The notes under the pieces were generated by a model, which saw only the letters and a list, made by a program, of their open reading frames with translations, ran no database searches and was not told where the DNA came from. Both the position numbers and the translations under genes were made by a program. 64,000 nucleotides of DNA. Origin: Hymenobacter taeanensis (lineage in GTDB: Bacteria; Bacteroidota; Bacteroidia; Cytophagales; Hymenobacteraceae). Below are positions 26,884 to 36,801 of this stretch, one piece after another. Location of the stretch: positions 495,501 through 559,500 of the forward strand of contig NZ_CP053538.1 in assembly GCF_013137895.1 (NCBI RefSeq). The letters are read 5' to 3'. The first letter of the stretch is position 1; each line of letters opens with the position of its first letter.

Positions 26884-29385
26884 CTAATTAACTTCTACAC
26901 TGGGGCCAACTGCGGCAAGAGGCTCATCCCGCACAATCAGCTTAATGGGGTGCGCAACCTTTTCCTGCAACAGGGCTACCTCAAGCACATCATCAACGCG
27001 GTCGGCGTAATGAATGGTCAGGTCTTTAAGGTAGTCAGCGGGTATCTCGTTGATGTCTTTGCGGTTTTTGTGGCACAGGATAATGTCTTTAATACCCGCT
27101 CGTTTAGCCGCTAAAATCTTCTCCTTAATCCCCCCAACAGGCAGTACTTTACCACGCAGCGTAATTTCACCCGTCATGGCCAAATGGCTCCTGATTTTCC
27201 GCTGGGTAAACACCGAAGCAATACTGGTGAAAATGGCAATACCCGCACTAGGCCCGTCTTTAGGCACTGCACCCTCCGGGAAGTGAATGTGCAGGTCGTA
27301 CTGATCAAAGAGGCGATAATCGATATCCAGCTCTTCGGCGCGGCTCCGCAGGTAAGAAAGGGCCGTGATGGCCGACTCTTTCATAACGTCGCCGAGCTGG
27401 CCCGAGAGCGTGAGCTTACCACGGCCACGGCTCAGCAAGCTCTCAATAAAGAGAATATCGCCGCCCACCGAAGTCCACGCCAGGCCAGTCACCACCCCGG
27501 CTGTCTCGTTATCCTGGTATAGGTCGCGGTCGAAGATGGCCGCTCCGAGAATGCGCGAAACGTCTTTAGGCTCTAGCGTGGCTGGGTAAGCCTCTTTCAT
27601 GGCCTTGCTTTTGGCCAGGTTGCGCACTACGCCTCCCAGCTTGCGCTCGAGGCTGCGCACGCCCGACTCGCGAGTGTAATCATCGATTACCCGCTGCAGC
27701 GCGGCGTTGGTGATGGTAGCGTCTTTGGGGCCCAGGCCATGCTCTTGCAGCAGCTTTGGCCACAGGTGCTTCTTGGCAATCTGGGTTTTCTCCTCCAGGG
27801 TATAACCCGTCAGGTCAATGATTTCCATCCGGTCGCGCAGGGCGGGCTGAATGGTTTCCAGGGAGTTGGCGGTAGCAATAAAAAGCACCTTGGAGAGGTC
27901 GTACTCTACCTCCAGGTAATTATCCGTGAAAGTAGAGTTCTGCTCAGGGTCTAATACCTCCAGCAGCGCCGATGATGGGTCGCCGCGGAAATCGGAGGTT
28001 ATCTTATCGATTTCATCCAGCACAATAACCGGGTTGGATGCGCCAGCCTTTTTAATCTGCGAGATAATGCGGCCGGGCATAGCGCCCACGTAGGTTTTGC
28101 GGTGGCCTCTGATTTCGGCCTCATCTCGCACACCACCTAAGCTCATGCGCACATATTTACGGCCCAAGGCTTTTGCTACGGAACGCCCGAGGCTGGTTTT
28201 ACCCACGCCGGGCGGGCCATACAGGCATAGGATGGGCGCCTTCATGTCTTGCTTGAGCTTGAGCACCGCGAGGTACTCAATAATGCGCTCCTTGACCTTC
28301 TCCAGGCCATAGTGGTCATCATCGAGCACCTTCTTGGTGCGCTTCAGGTTGAAGTTGTCCTTGGTATAATCAGCCCAGGGCAAGTCCAAGAGGAACTCCA
28401 CATAGTTCAGGCTTACGGGATACTCGGCGGCTTGCGGGTTAATACGGCCCAGCTTATCCAGCTCCTTATCAAAGTGCTTGGCAACGGCTTCAGGCCACTT
28501 TTTGGCTTTGGCCCGAAGGCGCAGCTTCTCAATTTCCTGATCTGGGCCATCAAAGCCCAACTCATCCTGCAGCACCTTAATCTGCTGGCGCAGGAAGTAG
28601 TCGCGCTGCTGCTGGTCGATGTCGGTGTGGACCTTGGTTTGGATTTCGCGCTTGATTTCCAGGAGTTGAATTTCCCGCATCATCAGCTCCAGCAGCTGCG
28701 TACCGCGCTCCACGCCGTCGTTAATTTCGAGCAGCTTCTGCTTCATGCCCACTTCCACGTTGATGTTGGAAGATAGGAAATGCGTCAGGAACGACGGCGA
28801 CTCGATATTCTCAAGAGCCAACTGAGCCTCCTGCGGAATCTCTGGGTTGAGCTTAAGCATTTTGGCCGCCGCATCTTTCAACGACGACACCAGCGCTTTA
28901 ACTTCCTTAGAGTTTTTATTGGGGAACGTTTCTACGGCGTAGCTTACCCGGGCCGTGAGGTAGGGCGAGTTCTGCTTCTCCTCCTCAATCTTGAAGCGCG
29001 ACTGGCCCTGAATAATAATAGTGGTGTTGCCATCGGGCAGCACCAGCAGCTTCAGAATTTTGGCCATAGTGCCCACCTGATACAGATCTACCAGCGCCGG
29101 GTCATCACTCTGCACGTTTTTCTGGGCTACTACCCCCACAATCTTATTACCCCGGTACGCCTTACGCACTAACCGGATGCTCTTCTTGCGGGTAACTGTT
29201 ACGGGCAGCACTACACCCGGAAATAATACAGTATTACGCACCGCCAGCAGGGGCAGAATAGCCGGAGAATCTTCGGGGCTTAACGGCTGATCTGGGTCAG
29301 TAGCCACAATGGAAACCACTTCCGCAGGATCATCACTCATCAGCAAAAGGGTAGACAGGGGCGTATTCGGATCAGATTGATTCAT
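26884..29385 (-). CDS. lon: ATP-dependent protease Lon
   Basis: Lon degrades misfolded and regulatory proteins. Domains in order are an N-terminal LAN substrate domain ([20 protein letters not shown]), a coiled-coil middle, an AAA+ module ([23 protein letters not shown]), and the protease domain with catalytic Ser in [11 protein letters not shown] and Lys in [15 protein letters not shown]. The 833-residue length and all catalytic parts are normal for LonA. The protein begins with an acidic extension of about 45 residues. The minus-strand upstream region has a near-consensus TACCTTCG. Confidence 0.97.
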   Translation of the reverse strand: MNQSDPNTPLSTLLLMSDDPAEVVSIVATDPDQPLSPEDSPAILPLLAVRNTVLFPGVVLPVTVTRKKSIRLVRKAYRGNKIVGVVAQKNVQSDDPALVDLYQVGTMAKILKLLVLPDGNTTIIIQGQSRFKIEEEKQNSPYLTARVSYAVETFPNKNSKEVKALVSSLKDAAAKMLKLNPEIPQEAQLALENIESPSFLTHFLSSNINVEVGMKQKLLEINDGVERGTQLLELMMREIQLLEIKREIQTKVHTDIDQQQRDYFLRQQIKVLQDELGFDGPDQEIEKLRLRAKAKKWPEAVAKHFDKELDKLGRINPQAAEYPVSLNYVEFLLDLPWADYTKDNFNLKRTKKVLDDDHYGLEKVKERIIEYLAVLKLKQDMKAPILCLYGPPGVGKTSLGRSVAKALGRKYVRMSLGGVRDEAEIRGHRKTYVGAMPGRIISQIKKAGASNPVIVLDEIDKITSDFRGDPSSALLEVLDPEQNSTFTDNYLEVEYDLSKVLFIATANSLETIQPALRDRMEIIDLTGYTLEEKTQIAKKHLWPKLLQEHGLGPKDATITNAALQRVIDDYTRESGVRSLERKLGGVVRNLAKSKAMKEAYPATLEPKDVSRILGAAIFDRDLYQDNETAGVVTGLAWTSVGGDILFIESLLSRGRGKLTLSGQLGDVMKESAITALSYLRSRAEELDIDYRLFDQYDLHIHFPEGAVPKDGPSAGIAIFTSIASVFTQRKIRSHLAMTGEITLRGKVLPVGGIKEKILAAKRAGIKDIILCHKNRKDINEIPADYLKDLTIHYADRVDDVLEVALLQEKVAHPIKLIVRDEPLAAVGPSVEVN

Positions 29386-29611
29386 GAGCAGGGAGAGCGG
29401 AAAGGGAAAGAGAGTGCCATAATGACAGCGAAGAGGCTGGCACCCTTACCCTAAGCAGGATATTCTTTCGAAGGTAAGGATTCGGCAAGTGCCATGCCAC
29501 GGTAAAGGCAGGGCATTTTGTACGACAGAAGCAGCCAACCCGACAGAGAAAGCACGGCGAATCGTCACTCAGGCCGCTACAAAACAACTACCGTGCGCAT
29601 CGAAAAATTCC

Positions 29612-29619
29612 TATTTTTG
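29612..29619 (+). promoter_or_regulatory. -7 box TATTTTTG of the PorE-like gene
   Basis: This exact TAnnTTTG match lies 48 bases before the ATG, predicting a leader of about 40 bases. The -33 region is not clear. Confidence 0.45.
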
Positions 29620-29666
29620 ATCTTCTTTGCGCCGGTACTCCACCGCTCGTGTGCCCCTCTATTTTT

Positions 29667-31679
29667 ATGCCTGCCTTTTCCCGTCTGCTTCTATTCTGCA
29701 TGTTGCTACTACTCCCGGCTGTTACCTGGGCGCAGCAGAAGGATGGCCTACCGAATTCTCAACGTAAACTTTCGGCCAGGGTGAAGCAGCAGATGCGGCT
29801 ACGGCCGGATGCTACGCCCAATTTCCCTAACGTAAACCGCATAGCGTATTTTGAAGACAAGAAAGCATTACGGGAAATTCAGAAGGCGGAAAAGCGGAAG
29901 AACTGGACGGCAGCCCGCAACCTGCTAGACGCGTACGTAGGCCAGTTTGGCATCGAGAACTTTTATAAAAACACCTCTATGCTCTGGCGCCTGGGCCAGC
30001 TGTGGCAAAAGGCGGGCAATGAAGACCGCGCCAAAGTGTACTATAGCCTCGCGCTCAAGCACCGCCGCCAAGACATCAAGAAGGTGCAACTCTATTATGA
30101 CTCGCTGGAGCAAAAGGAGGCCGACCTCTATGTACCACTCAAGACCTACTACGACATTGTTGAGTACCGCAAAAATATTGCGACGTTCCGGCCGCCAAAG
30201 GGGGTGTATACATCTATGGGCAATGTCATTAACTCGCCCTCCGAGGATTACGGGCCCACGCTCAACGCCGATGCCGACCAGCTAATCTTCACCTCTAAGC
30301 GTAAGCTGCGTGGTATCAACAGCGTTGTTGATGAGGATTTATACACCTCCCGGTTTGAGAATGGGGTCTGGACGGAGGCAGAGCCTTTGCCCAAGCCCAT
30401 CAACTCACCGTATAATGAAGGCTCAGCCTGCATCAGTAAGGATGGCAAAACCCTGTACTTTGCGCGGTGCGAGTGCCCTACCTGCCACGGCAATTGCGAC
30501 CTGTATGTTTCTACCTTCAAGGATGGGCAGTGGTCGATGCCGAAAAGCCTGGGGGCCAGCGTCAACTCCACCGCCTGGGACTCGCAGCCTACGCTCTCGC
30601 CGGGCGAGGATACGCTGTACTTTGCCTCTGACCGCCTAGGGGGCTTTGGCCTCTCCGATATCTGGTACACCGTAAAGCAGAAGAACGGACAGTGGAGCCG
30701 GGCCCTGAACATGGGTCCTACCGTGAATACCCGGGAGAGCGAGGTAAGCCCGTTTTACCACCCGCTTTACCACGTGCTGTATTTCTCTTCGCGCGGGCAG
30801 CTGCTGAACTTCGGCGACTTTGATATCTATAAGACGTACCGGGTGCAGGGCCGCTGGCAGGAACCCATAAACATTGGCCCGCTGGTAAACGGGAAAGGCT
30901 CAGAGTACTACTTCACCATTGATGCCGAGTCCAAGAGCCTGTACTACGCCCGCTCGGAGGAAAAGGACATGAAAAACCTGGACCTCTACTCCTTTCCGCT
31001 GCCCATGGAAGCGCAGCCGCGGGCAACTACTCACGTAGAGGGCTCCCTGATTGACTCCGTAAGCAGCAAACCGCTCAACGGCATTGTTAGCATTATTGAC
31101 ACGGACAACGGCATTGAGGTAGCGAGTAAGTACCTGCGCGACGATGGCTCCTTTGACTTTGACCTGATTGAGGGCTCTCACTACGTAATGCTGATTCAGA
31201 GCCCCGACTTTTTTAGTGTGGAGAAGAGCTTCGCGCTGCAGGGTGATACGGTGATGAAACTGATGACCAACTCCATCGACTACCGGATTCCGCTGGTATT
31301 TAAGAACATTGAGTTCGACCAGGACAAGGCTACCATTCGGGCCAGCATGCATCCTATTCTGGACCGCATTGCCGTGTTTATGGTCGACCATCCTACATTC
31401 CGCCTCAGTATATCCGGCCACACCGACTCTAAGGGCGACCCGGATTTCAACATGACCCTTTCGCAGGACCGTGCTGAAGCCATCCGGCGATATATTGAGC
31501 AGAAGGGCAAGCTCAAACCCAACCGCATTGAGAGTATGGGTTACGGCAGCACGCAGCCGCTAAAAGAGGAAGCCACCGCCGAAGATGCCCGCATAAACCG
31601 CCGCGTTGAATTCCGGTTGATTAAGCCCGAGGGCGATACTGGCGGCAAGGCTGAACCTGGTGCTGGCAGTGGCTGGTAA
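29667..31679 (+). CDS. PorE-like OmpA-family protein (TPR, beta-propeller, CRD, OmpA)
   Basis: The 670-residue exported protein starts with a signal peptide (LLLPAVTWAQ). The N-terminal helical TPR-like part (about 40-150) is followed by a six-bladed PD40 propeller (about 170-440; repeats such as TLYFARCECPTCHGN and TLYFASDRLGGFG). A carboxypeptidase-regulatory-like domain (about 450-530; GSLIDSVSSKPLNGIVS) and a C-terminal OmpA peptidoglycan-binding domain (SISGHTDSKGDPDFNMTLSQ) follow. This order matches PorE of the type IX secretion system, which anchors the machine to the cell wall. A general OmpA/PD40 protein is the alternative. I used the ATG before the signal peptide rather than the GTG six codons upstream. 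Confidence 0.8.
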   Translation: MPAFSRLLLFCMLLLLPAVTWAQQKDGLPNSQRKLSARVKQQMRLRPDATPNFPNVNRIAYFEDKKALREIQKAEKRKNWTAARNLLDAYVGQFGIENFYKNTSMLWRLGQLWQKAGNEDRAKVYYSLALKHRRQDIKKVQLYYDSLEQKEADLYVPLKTYYDIVEYRKNIATFRPPKGVYTSMGNVINSPSEDYGPTLNADADQLIFTSKRKLRGINSVVDEDLYTSRFENGVWTEAEPLPKPINSPYNEGSACISKDGKTLYFARCECPTCHGNCDLYVSTFKDGQWSMPKSLGASVNSTAWDSQPTLSPGEDTLYFASDRLGGFGLSDIWYTVKQKNGQWSRALNMGPTVNTRESEVSPFYHPLYHVLYFSSRGQLLNFGDFDIYKTYRVQGRWQEPINIGPLVNGKGSEYYFTIDAESKSLYYARSEEKDMKNLDLYSFPLPMEAQPRATTHVEGSLIDSVSSKPLNGIVSIIDTDNGIEVASKYLRDDGSFDFDLIEGSHYVMLIQSPDFFSVEKSFALQGDTVMKLMTNSIDYRIPLVFKNIEFDQDKATIRASMHPILDRIAVFMVDHPTFRLSISGHTDSKGDPDFNMTLSQDRAEAIRRYIEQKGKLKPNRIESMGYGSTQPLKEEATAEDARINRRVEFRLIKPEGDTGGKAEPGAGSGW

Positions 31680-31935
31680 GCCCAGCAACATAAACCAAGC
31701 TACTGCTTTAAATACCAGGCAGTTTCTGTACTATGTGGCAGTTGAGCTGGTATGCCTGCTGCTCACCTACATTCCGTGGCTGTTTGTATTGACGCTGCCG
31801 GTTTATATTATTCTGGCTGCGCAGCTTTATTTTTCTGAAAAGCCGTTGTGGCAGAAAGTTGCCGCAAGCTTTGGCCCCATTCTATTGTGGCTTGCCGCTT
31901 TGCTTCTGTGGAAGCGATTTTTCAGCCTCTACTAA
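31660..31935 (+). CDS. Small membrane protein of unknown function
   Basis: The ORF gives 91 residues with hydrophobic segments at about 24-55 and 68-84, ending in a short basic tail. No ATG is available; the most likely start is a GTG that overlaps the last 20 bases of the PorE-like gene, suggesting translational coupling. It could also begin at the second GTG (31669). I do not recognise a family. It is convergent with the DUF6702 gene. Confidence 0.5.
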   Translation: MLAVAGKPSNINQATALNTRQFLYYVAVELVCLLLTYIPWLFVLTLPVYIILAAQLYFSEKPLWQKVAASFGPILLWLAALLLWKRFFSLY

Positions 31936-31959
31936 ACTCCCGTTGCAGAGTAGAGCAAA

Positions 31960-32460
31960 CTACCACTTCAATTGCTGCTGCTCCTGCCCCTCCCGAAACA
32001 GCAGAGTTTGTTTCTGGCCATTGGCCTCCAGATTTACAACGTTCATCTGGTCAGGAAATACATCAAGCATTAGTTTGTGGCGCAGCGTAACTTCTGGTAC
32101 TGGCCTAGGCAGCTTGGCGGTGAAGTATACCCAGTGAGAGTCATGCTCATGTTGAATGCCAACGAGGGTGAGGGGCAGTACCTCGCCGGGCTTGGTGCTG
32201 AACTCTAAGGAGCGCCGGACTAGCTGCGTGACCAGCGTGTTTACCTGCTCTTTGGGTGATTTATCCAGGCTGATACCCTTTGCCTGGCCTACGGATAAGG
32301 CTTTCTCGAAATCATCACTGAACAGCTTGAGCGCAATTTCCAGCTGCAGCTTCTGCGGGTTGTAACGCAACTCCATAATGCTGGCGTGGTAAGCGTGGGC
32401 CCAGGCCGCCAGGCTCAGCAGCAGCACCACCGGAAGCAACAAGAATATTTGACGGAACAT
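31960..32460 (-). CDS. DUF6702-family exported protein
   Basis: The 166-residue protein has a signal peptide (LLLSLAAWAHA) followed by YHASIMELRYNPQKLQLEI and LFSDDFEKAL, the typical start of the DUF6702 family common in Bacteroidota. The rest is beta-rich, with paired His residues (GIQHEHDSHWVYF). The function of the family is unknown. It probably sits in the periplasm or on the outer membrane. It lies in the minus-strand run upstream of which is rseP, with about 150 bp between. Confidence 0.7.
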   Translation of the reverse strand: MFRQIFLLLPVVLLLSLAAWAHAYHASIMELRYNPQKLQLEIALKLFSDDFEKALSVGQAKGISLDKSPKEQVNTLVTQLVRRSLEFSTKPGEVLPLTLVGIQHEHDSHWVYFTAKLPRPVPEVTLRHKLMLDVFPDQMNVVNLEANGQKQTLLFREGQEQQQLKW

Positions 32461-32614
32461 AGAGGGAAGTAGAACTGAAAGTAGCGGAATACACAGGACC
32501 TTCCTGCACCAGCCGCAGCCGCTCCAGTAGAACGACTATCGTGCCAGCGTAAGAAGGTCCGGGGAAAATTAGTTTCCAGAAGGGAGCGGTAAGCTACCCT
32601 AGCTGTATACTGGC

Positions 32615-33961
32615 CTAGAAGTGAAAAATGGTTTTGAACAGGCCATTGCCGAGTACAAACACCATCAGCATCAGAATGAGCGCCATACCTACTTTTTGAG
32701 CGCCTTCCAAGAACTTATCAGAGGGTTTGCGGCCGGCAATCATTTCGTAGAGCAGGAAGATAACGTGGCCACCATCAAGCGCCGGAATAGGCAGCAGGTT
32801 CATGAAGGCCAGTACCATGGAAAGCATACCAGTGAGCGTCCAGAAGCGCAGCCAATCCCATTTGCCACCGTATTGCTGGGCAATTTCAATGGGGCCACCC
32901 AACGATTTCCGCAGCGAAGCCTGACCGCTGAAGATTTTGCCGAACGCCTTCATTTGGGTGGTTACCACACCAAATGCCTGCTTGGTACCCGCCGGAACAG
33001 ACTCAACCAAGCCATAGTGGCGAGTGGCATAATTGAGCAACGACTTCGGCTTAAAACCAATTTTGCCGTCGTCGTCTACCTCAACGGTTAACGAAACGGG
33101 CTGACCACCGCGCTCTACTTGTACTACCGTGGGCTTACCGGCATGATCTTTCAGCGCCTTCTGCAGCTCCGGGAAGAACTGAATCTTCTGGCCAGCTACC
33201 TGCATCACCCGGTCGTTGGGCTGCAGGCCCGCTTTGGCAGCGGGGCTGTTGCTTACCACTTCATCCACCACAAAGGGGTCGAGGGGGAGCACAAAAGCGG
33301 CCTGGCCTTCATCAGAAAGGCGGTCCATGAAGTTGTTGGGCACGGGGATGTCCACAATCTGCCCGCTACGATCAACGGTGTAGTAGGCATTGTCGCCGAG
33401 CACTACCTCGGGGCTATACACATCGTTGAACTCAGTGAAGGGGCGGCCATTAATCTTTACGATTTTGTCGCCGTTCTGGAAGCCTATCTCTTTTCCTAGC
33501 TCGTTGGGCACTATGCCATAGCGCACCTCAGAGGCGGGCAGGTAGCTCTCCCCGTACTTAAATGTCAGGAGAGAGAAAATCACGATTCCCGTGATGACGT
33601 TCATGATGATGCCACCCAGCATCACGATGAGGCGCTGCCAGGCTGGCTTAGCCCGAAACTCGTTGGGCTGAGGCTCGGCGGCCAAGGCTTCGGCATCCTG
33701 GGTTTCATCGATCATGCCGTGAATGGCCACGTAGCCACCCAGCGGAAACCAGCCGAGGCCGTACTCCGTCTCCCCAATCTTTTTCTTGAAGAGGGCGAAG
33801 TTCATTACGCCCGGCAGCGGAAACAGGAAGTCGAAGAAGATGTAAAACTTATCGACCCGGATCTTGAAATATTTGGCGGCCGCAAAGTGTCCGAACTCGT
33901 GCAGGCCAACCAGTATGGAAAGGCCCAGCAGCATTTGCCCGGCCATGATTAATCCTTCCAA
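32615..33961 (-). CDS. rseP: Site-2 zinc metalloprotease RseP
   Basis: RseP cuts membrane proteins within the membrane, classically anti-sigma factors and leftover signal peptides. The zinc site is HEFGH (His21, Glu22, His25), with the third ligand in LPIPALDGGHVIF. A PDZ-like domain lies at about 215-290 (NSPAAKAGLQPNDRVM), and four membrane segments frame these. At 448 residues it is of normal length. A second ATG five codons in (33946) is an alternative start. dxr lies 134 bp upstream on the same strand, a pairing common in bacteria. Confidence 0.95.
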   Translation of the reverse strand: MEGLIMAGQMLLGLSILVGLHEFGHFAAAKYFKIRVDKFYIFFDFLFPLPGVMNFALFKKKIGETEYGLGWFPLGGYVAIHGMIDETQDAEALAAEPQPNEFRAKPAWQRLIVMLGGIIMNVITGIVIFSLLTFKYGESYLPASEVRYGIVPNELGKEIGFQNGDKIVKINGRPFTEFNDVYSPEVVLGDNAYYTVDRSGQIVDIPVPNNFMDRLSDEGQAAFVLPLDPFVVDEVVSNSPAAKAGLQPNDRVMQVAGQKIQFFPELQKALKDHAGKPTVVQVERGGQPVSLTVEVDDDGKIGFKPKSLLNYATRHYGLVESVPAGTKQAFGVVTTQMKAFGKIFSGQASLRKSLGGPIEIAQQYGGKWDWLRFWTLTGMLSMVLAFMNLLPIPALDGGHVIFLLYEMIAGRKPSDKFLEGAQKVGMALILMLMVFVLGNGLFKTIFHF

Positions 33962-34095
33962 CAGATGAAGTAATTAGGTGATGAGGTAATAAGGTAAGCA
34001 GCTATGCACCCAGGCATCTGCACCGAAAGTAAGTAGAACAAACAACGCACCGAAAGGCTTACGCGTGCCCTAAGCAGAACATTTCGGCCAGGGTG

Positions 34096-35268
34096 TCAGA
34101 CCTGACCTACCAGCTCCTGCGCAATCCGGCGCGTTTCGTGGTCGGTTTGCACGTAGTCGTCGAGGCTTGGAGCGGCAAGGTACGAAACCCGGGCGAGGCT
34201 GGTTTCTACCACATCCGACATTTGCAGGAACCCAATTTCGTCGCGCAGGAAGGCGGCAACGGCTATTTCGTTGGCCGCATTGAGCACGCAGGGCGCGTTG
34301 CCAGCGCGGCCCATTGCCTCAAACGCCAGGGCCAGGTTGCGGAACGCGGTGGTATCAGCTTGCTCAAAGGTGAGCTGAGGATAGTCGAGGAAGGAAAAGC
34401 GCGGAAACGTATTAGGCAGCCGCTGCGGATAGCCTAGGGCGTACTGAATGGGCAGCTTCATATCGGGGAGGCCTAGCTGAGCTTTTAAAGAGCCATCCTC
34501 AAACTGCACCAGGGAGTGAATGATGCTCTGGGGGTGTACCACTACATCAATCTGCTCATTACGCAGCCCGAAGAGCCACTTGGCCTCAATCACCTCCAAG
34601 CCTTTGTTCATGAGGGACGCGGAATCGATGGTGATTTTGGCGCCCATGTCCCAGTTGGGGTGCTTGAGCGCTTGGGCCTTAGTCACCTGAGCCAGCTGCT
34701 CGCGGCTGCGGCCCCGGAACGGGCCACCGGAGGCGGTGAGAATAATCTTCTCAATGAGGTTCTGCTCCTCCCCCACCAGGCACTGGAAAATGGCGGAGTG
34801 TTCTGAGTCGACGGGGTACAGGCCTACACCGTACTCCTTTACCAGTTCAGTAATTAGCTGCCCCGCCACTACCAAGGTTTCCTTATTAGCGAGAGCAATG
34901 GTTTTGCCGGCCCGGATGGCGCGCACCGTGGGCAACAGGCCCGCGTAGCCCACCATGGCGGTTAGCACTACATCAACATCGTCGCGGCCAGCTACGTCGG
35001 CGAGGGCGGCGGATCCGGCCAGCACTTCGGTTTCGGGTTGCGAGGCCAGGGCAGCTTTTACGGTTTTGTATTTAGCTTCGTCGCCGATAACTACGGCGGC
35101 GGGCCGAAACTCCTGGGCTTGCTGGATGAGCAGCTCGGCGTTGGAGTGGGCCGAGAGGGCCGTGACGGTGAATTTGCCGGGCTGGCTGCGGATTACATCG
35201 AGGGCTTGGGTACCGATGGAGCCGGTGGAGCCGAGCAGAGTTACGCGCTTAGGAAAGGAATCAGGCAT
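34096..35268 (-). CDS. dxr: 1-deoxy-D-xylulose 5-phosphate reductoisomerase
   Basis: Dxr makes 2-C-methyl-D-erythritol 4-phosphate, the committed step of the MEP isoprenoid pathway, with NADPH and a divalent metal. The NADPH motif is LLGSTGSIGTQALDVIR. Active-site motifs NKETLVVAGQL, PVDSEHSAIFQCL, LTASGGPFRG and MGAKITIDSASLMNKG are all present in order. The length of 390 residues is standard. It stands upstream of rseP on the same strand. The ATG chosen starts just before the Rossmann strand. Confidence 0.97.
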   Translation of the reverse strand: MPDSFPKRVTLLGSTGSIGTQALDVIRSQPGKFTVTALSAHSNAELLIQQAQEFRPAAVVIGDEAKYKTVKAALASQPETEVLAGSAALADVAGRDDVDVVLTAMVGYAGLLPTVRAIRAGKTIALANKETLVVAGQLITELVKEYGVGLYPVDSEHSAIFQCLVGEEQNLIEKIILTASGGPFRGRSREQLAQVTKAQALKHPNWDMGAKITIDSASLMNKGLEVIEAKWLFGLRNEQIDVVVHPQSIIHSLVQFEDGSLKAQLGLPDMKLPIQYALGYPQRLPNTFPRFSFLDYPQLTFEQADTTAFRNLALAFEAMGRAGNAPCVLNAANEIAVAAFLRDEIGFLQMSDVVETSLARVSYLAAPSLDDYVQTDHETRRIAQELVGQV

Positions 35269-35333
35269 ACGGGAATGGGAACTACCTCAAACAAAGGTAG
35301 TGCAATGCGGGCGGCATTTTCTGGCGGTTGCAG

Positions 35334-35894
35334 TCAGGTTTTAGGAAGTATGTTTACGATGAGGAAGAGAAAACCTAACGGCCCAATAAACAGCAATACC
35401 GATAGCCACCTCTCCCGCCAGGATGGAATGTATCCCCCAGCTTTGCCCTTCCATCCGCCCCGGCCCATTGACACGACAGGCATTAACTCTCCGCTAGGAT
35501 ATTTTGGGAAGAGTAACCAAAGCAACACCCGGAGCCAGCCCAGGTACAGGAGCGGAAAAAAGAATATTACCTCGTCTTTCAATGGTGCTGCTGGCCAAGA
35601 AGCCAATAGACAACAGAAGCCAAATAGAGCCGCTACCAGTGCGTACTCCTTGAAATAGTTGCCATCAATAAGCCGTTGAGTCGCTGCCCATAGTATTGCC
35701 CAGGCAAAGAGCCCAGCATTAAAATCTTTTGCAAGACCTGCAGCACCGTTCTGCTTTAGGGCTTCAGAAAAGCAAGTCAGGATGAGAAGCAGAAACAGCA
35801 CTACCGCTGGCCAAATCAACGCTTGTCGGTTGGGCCGTAAGCCAATTGGTTTCGGTTTATGCTTCTTGCCGGTCTTCTTTTTGGTGGTGCCCAC
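35334..35894 (-). CDS. Unknown membrane protein with basic N-terminus
   Basis: The first 20 residues are very Lys-rich, followed by about four hydrophobic segments (near 27-44, 60-75, 84-105 and 160-180). It resembles no family I know. It starts with GTG, and the first base of that start is the last base of the TAG of the upstream gene (TAGTG), a strong sign of coupled translation with the GreA-like gene. Confidence 0.55.
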   Translation of the reverse strand: MGTTKKKTGKKHKPKPIGLRPNRQALIWPAVVLFLLLILTCFSEALKQNGAAGLAKDFNAGLFAWAILWAATQRLIDGNYFKEYALVAALFGFCCLLASWPAAPLKDEVIFFFPLLYLGWLRVLLWLLFPKYPSGELMPVVSMGRGGWKGKAGGYIPSWRERWLSVLLFIGPLGFLFLIVNILPKT

Positions 35895-36358
35895 TACTGT
35901 ATTTCATGAATTTTGACAGGTTTTCCGTTAAATACTACCTGCTCTCCTGCCCGCCTGCCTGCCAGCGCAGCCGCAACTGGCGCGGCCGGCGATACGGCGA
36001 AGTAGTCTAGGCCACCTACCGTGAGCTTGTCGGCGCTAATGCTGATGTAGAAGTGGCCTAGACTCGTCTGGACGAGAGCCCCGGGACGCACAGTGTCACA
36101 GGGAAGTTCAGGGTTGATGCGAGCCAACTCTCCGTGTAGCTGCTGGGCCTGGCGGAGTTGGATGGTGTTTCGATCACGCTCATTCTGGGCCATAGCGCGG
36201 CCGGTTTCGTACTTGTCGCCGGCGCTGCTCTTGGTTTCGGAGTTAGCCGACTCCTGCGCCGCTTGAATGGCCGCCTGGCAGGCATCTATGCGCTCCTGCA
36301 CGTAGGCCAGGCAGGCGGCGTGGAGTTGAGATTTAACTAGCTGGTCTGGGCCTGCCAT
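35894..36358 (-). CDS. GreA/GreB-like protein (coiled coil plus C-terminal domain)
   Basis: The 154-residue protein has an N-terminal coiled coil (about 10-75) with the ETKSSAGDKYETGRAMAQ motif and a short beta-rich C-terminal domain (VRPGALVQTSLGHFYISIS, SPAAPVAAALAGRRAGEQV) resembling the C-terminus of GreA/GreB transcript cleavage factors. From memory, proteins of this type in Bacteroidota are often labelled 3-oxoacyl-ACP synthase; nothing in this sequence supports that enzyme. It may bind RNA polymerase's secondary channel, but this is unproven. The start overlaps the end of the upstream gene by 22 bases. Confidence 0.65.
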   Translation of the reverse strand: MAGPDQLVKSQLHAACLAYVQERIDACQAAIQAAQESANSETKSSAGDKYETGRAMAQNERDRNTIQLRQAQQLHGELARINPELPCDTVRPGALVQTSLGHFYISISADKLTVGGLDYFAVSPAAPVAAALAGRRAGEQVVFNGKPVKIHEIQ

Positions 36359-36795
36359 AGTATTTCAGAATCGTTATCGACTTGCCAAGATAGTAAGAGG
36401 TGGCCTAGGCGGTTGATGGAAGCTATTTCTGCTGGTATAGAAAACTCTAAACGCTGTCGGTCTGGTTCGATCAATTTATTATCAACTGTCACTCGCAAAG
36501 CGGTATGGCCATACCCATCGTAACAATATACTTGCAACTTGATGTAACCATCAGATGAAGCGACATTACCGGCTTCAAACTCTGCACTTGATGTAATGGC
36601 TCGTGGGAAACTGATCAGCTCTTGACCGAAACTCTTCCACACGTCTTCGTCATCAAAAAAGGTAATTTGAGTCGCTAGGATTCCCCTAGTAATCTCAACG
36701 GAGAACGTGCAATAACCACAATCATGCTCATCTACTCTCGCACTAAATCGAATGTTGCCCTCTTTCATTCTTTGCCAATTGGATTGCAGACTCAA
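36337..36795 (-). CDS. Unknown protein, lower-GC, in a compact operon
   Basis: The 152-residue soluble protein looks beta-rich, with a CGYC pair near residue 27-30 and alternating aromatic strands (LQVYCYDGYGHTALRV). The start is a TTG just after the upstream phosphatase gene; an ATG nine codons in (36768) is an alternative. Its composition is more AT-rich than its neighbours, and it resembles small immunity-type proteins in size and style, though I can name no family. It overlaps the GreA-like gene by 22 bases. Confidence 0.5.
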   Translation of the reverse strand: MSLQSNWQRMKEGNIRFSARVDEHDCGYCTFSVEITRGILATQITFFDDEDVWKSFGQELISFPRAITSSAEFEAGNVASSDGYIKLQVYCYDGYGHTALRVTVDNKLIEPDRQRLEFSIPAEIASINRLGHLLLSWQVDNDSEILWQAQTS

Positions 36796-36801
36796 CCAAA
36801 C

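Noticed and set aside
28249..28776. Long plus-strand frame opposite lon
   Set aside because: It is a mirror frame of the well-supported lon gene, with no motif of its own.
35894..36358. 3-oxoacyl-ACP synthase label for the GreA-like gene
   Set aside because: The 154-residue coiled-coil protein has no Cys-His-His/Asn active site and is far too short for a ketosynthase.
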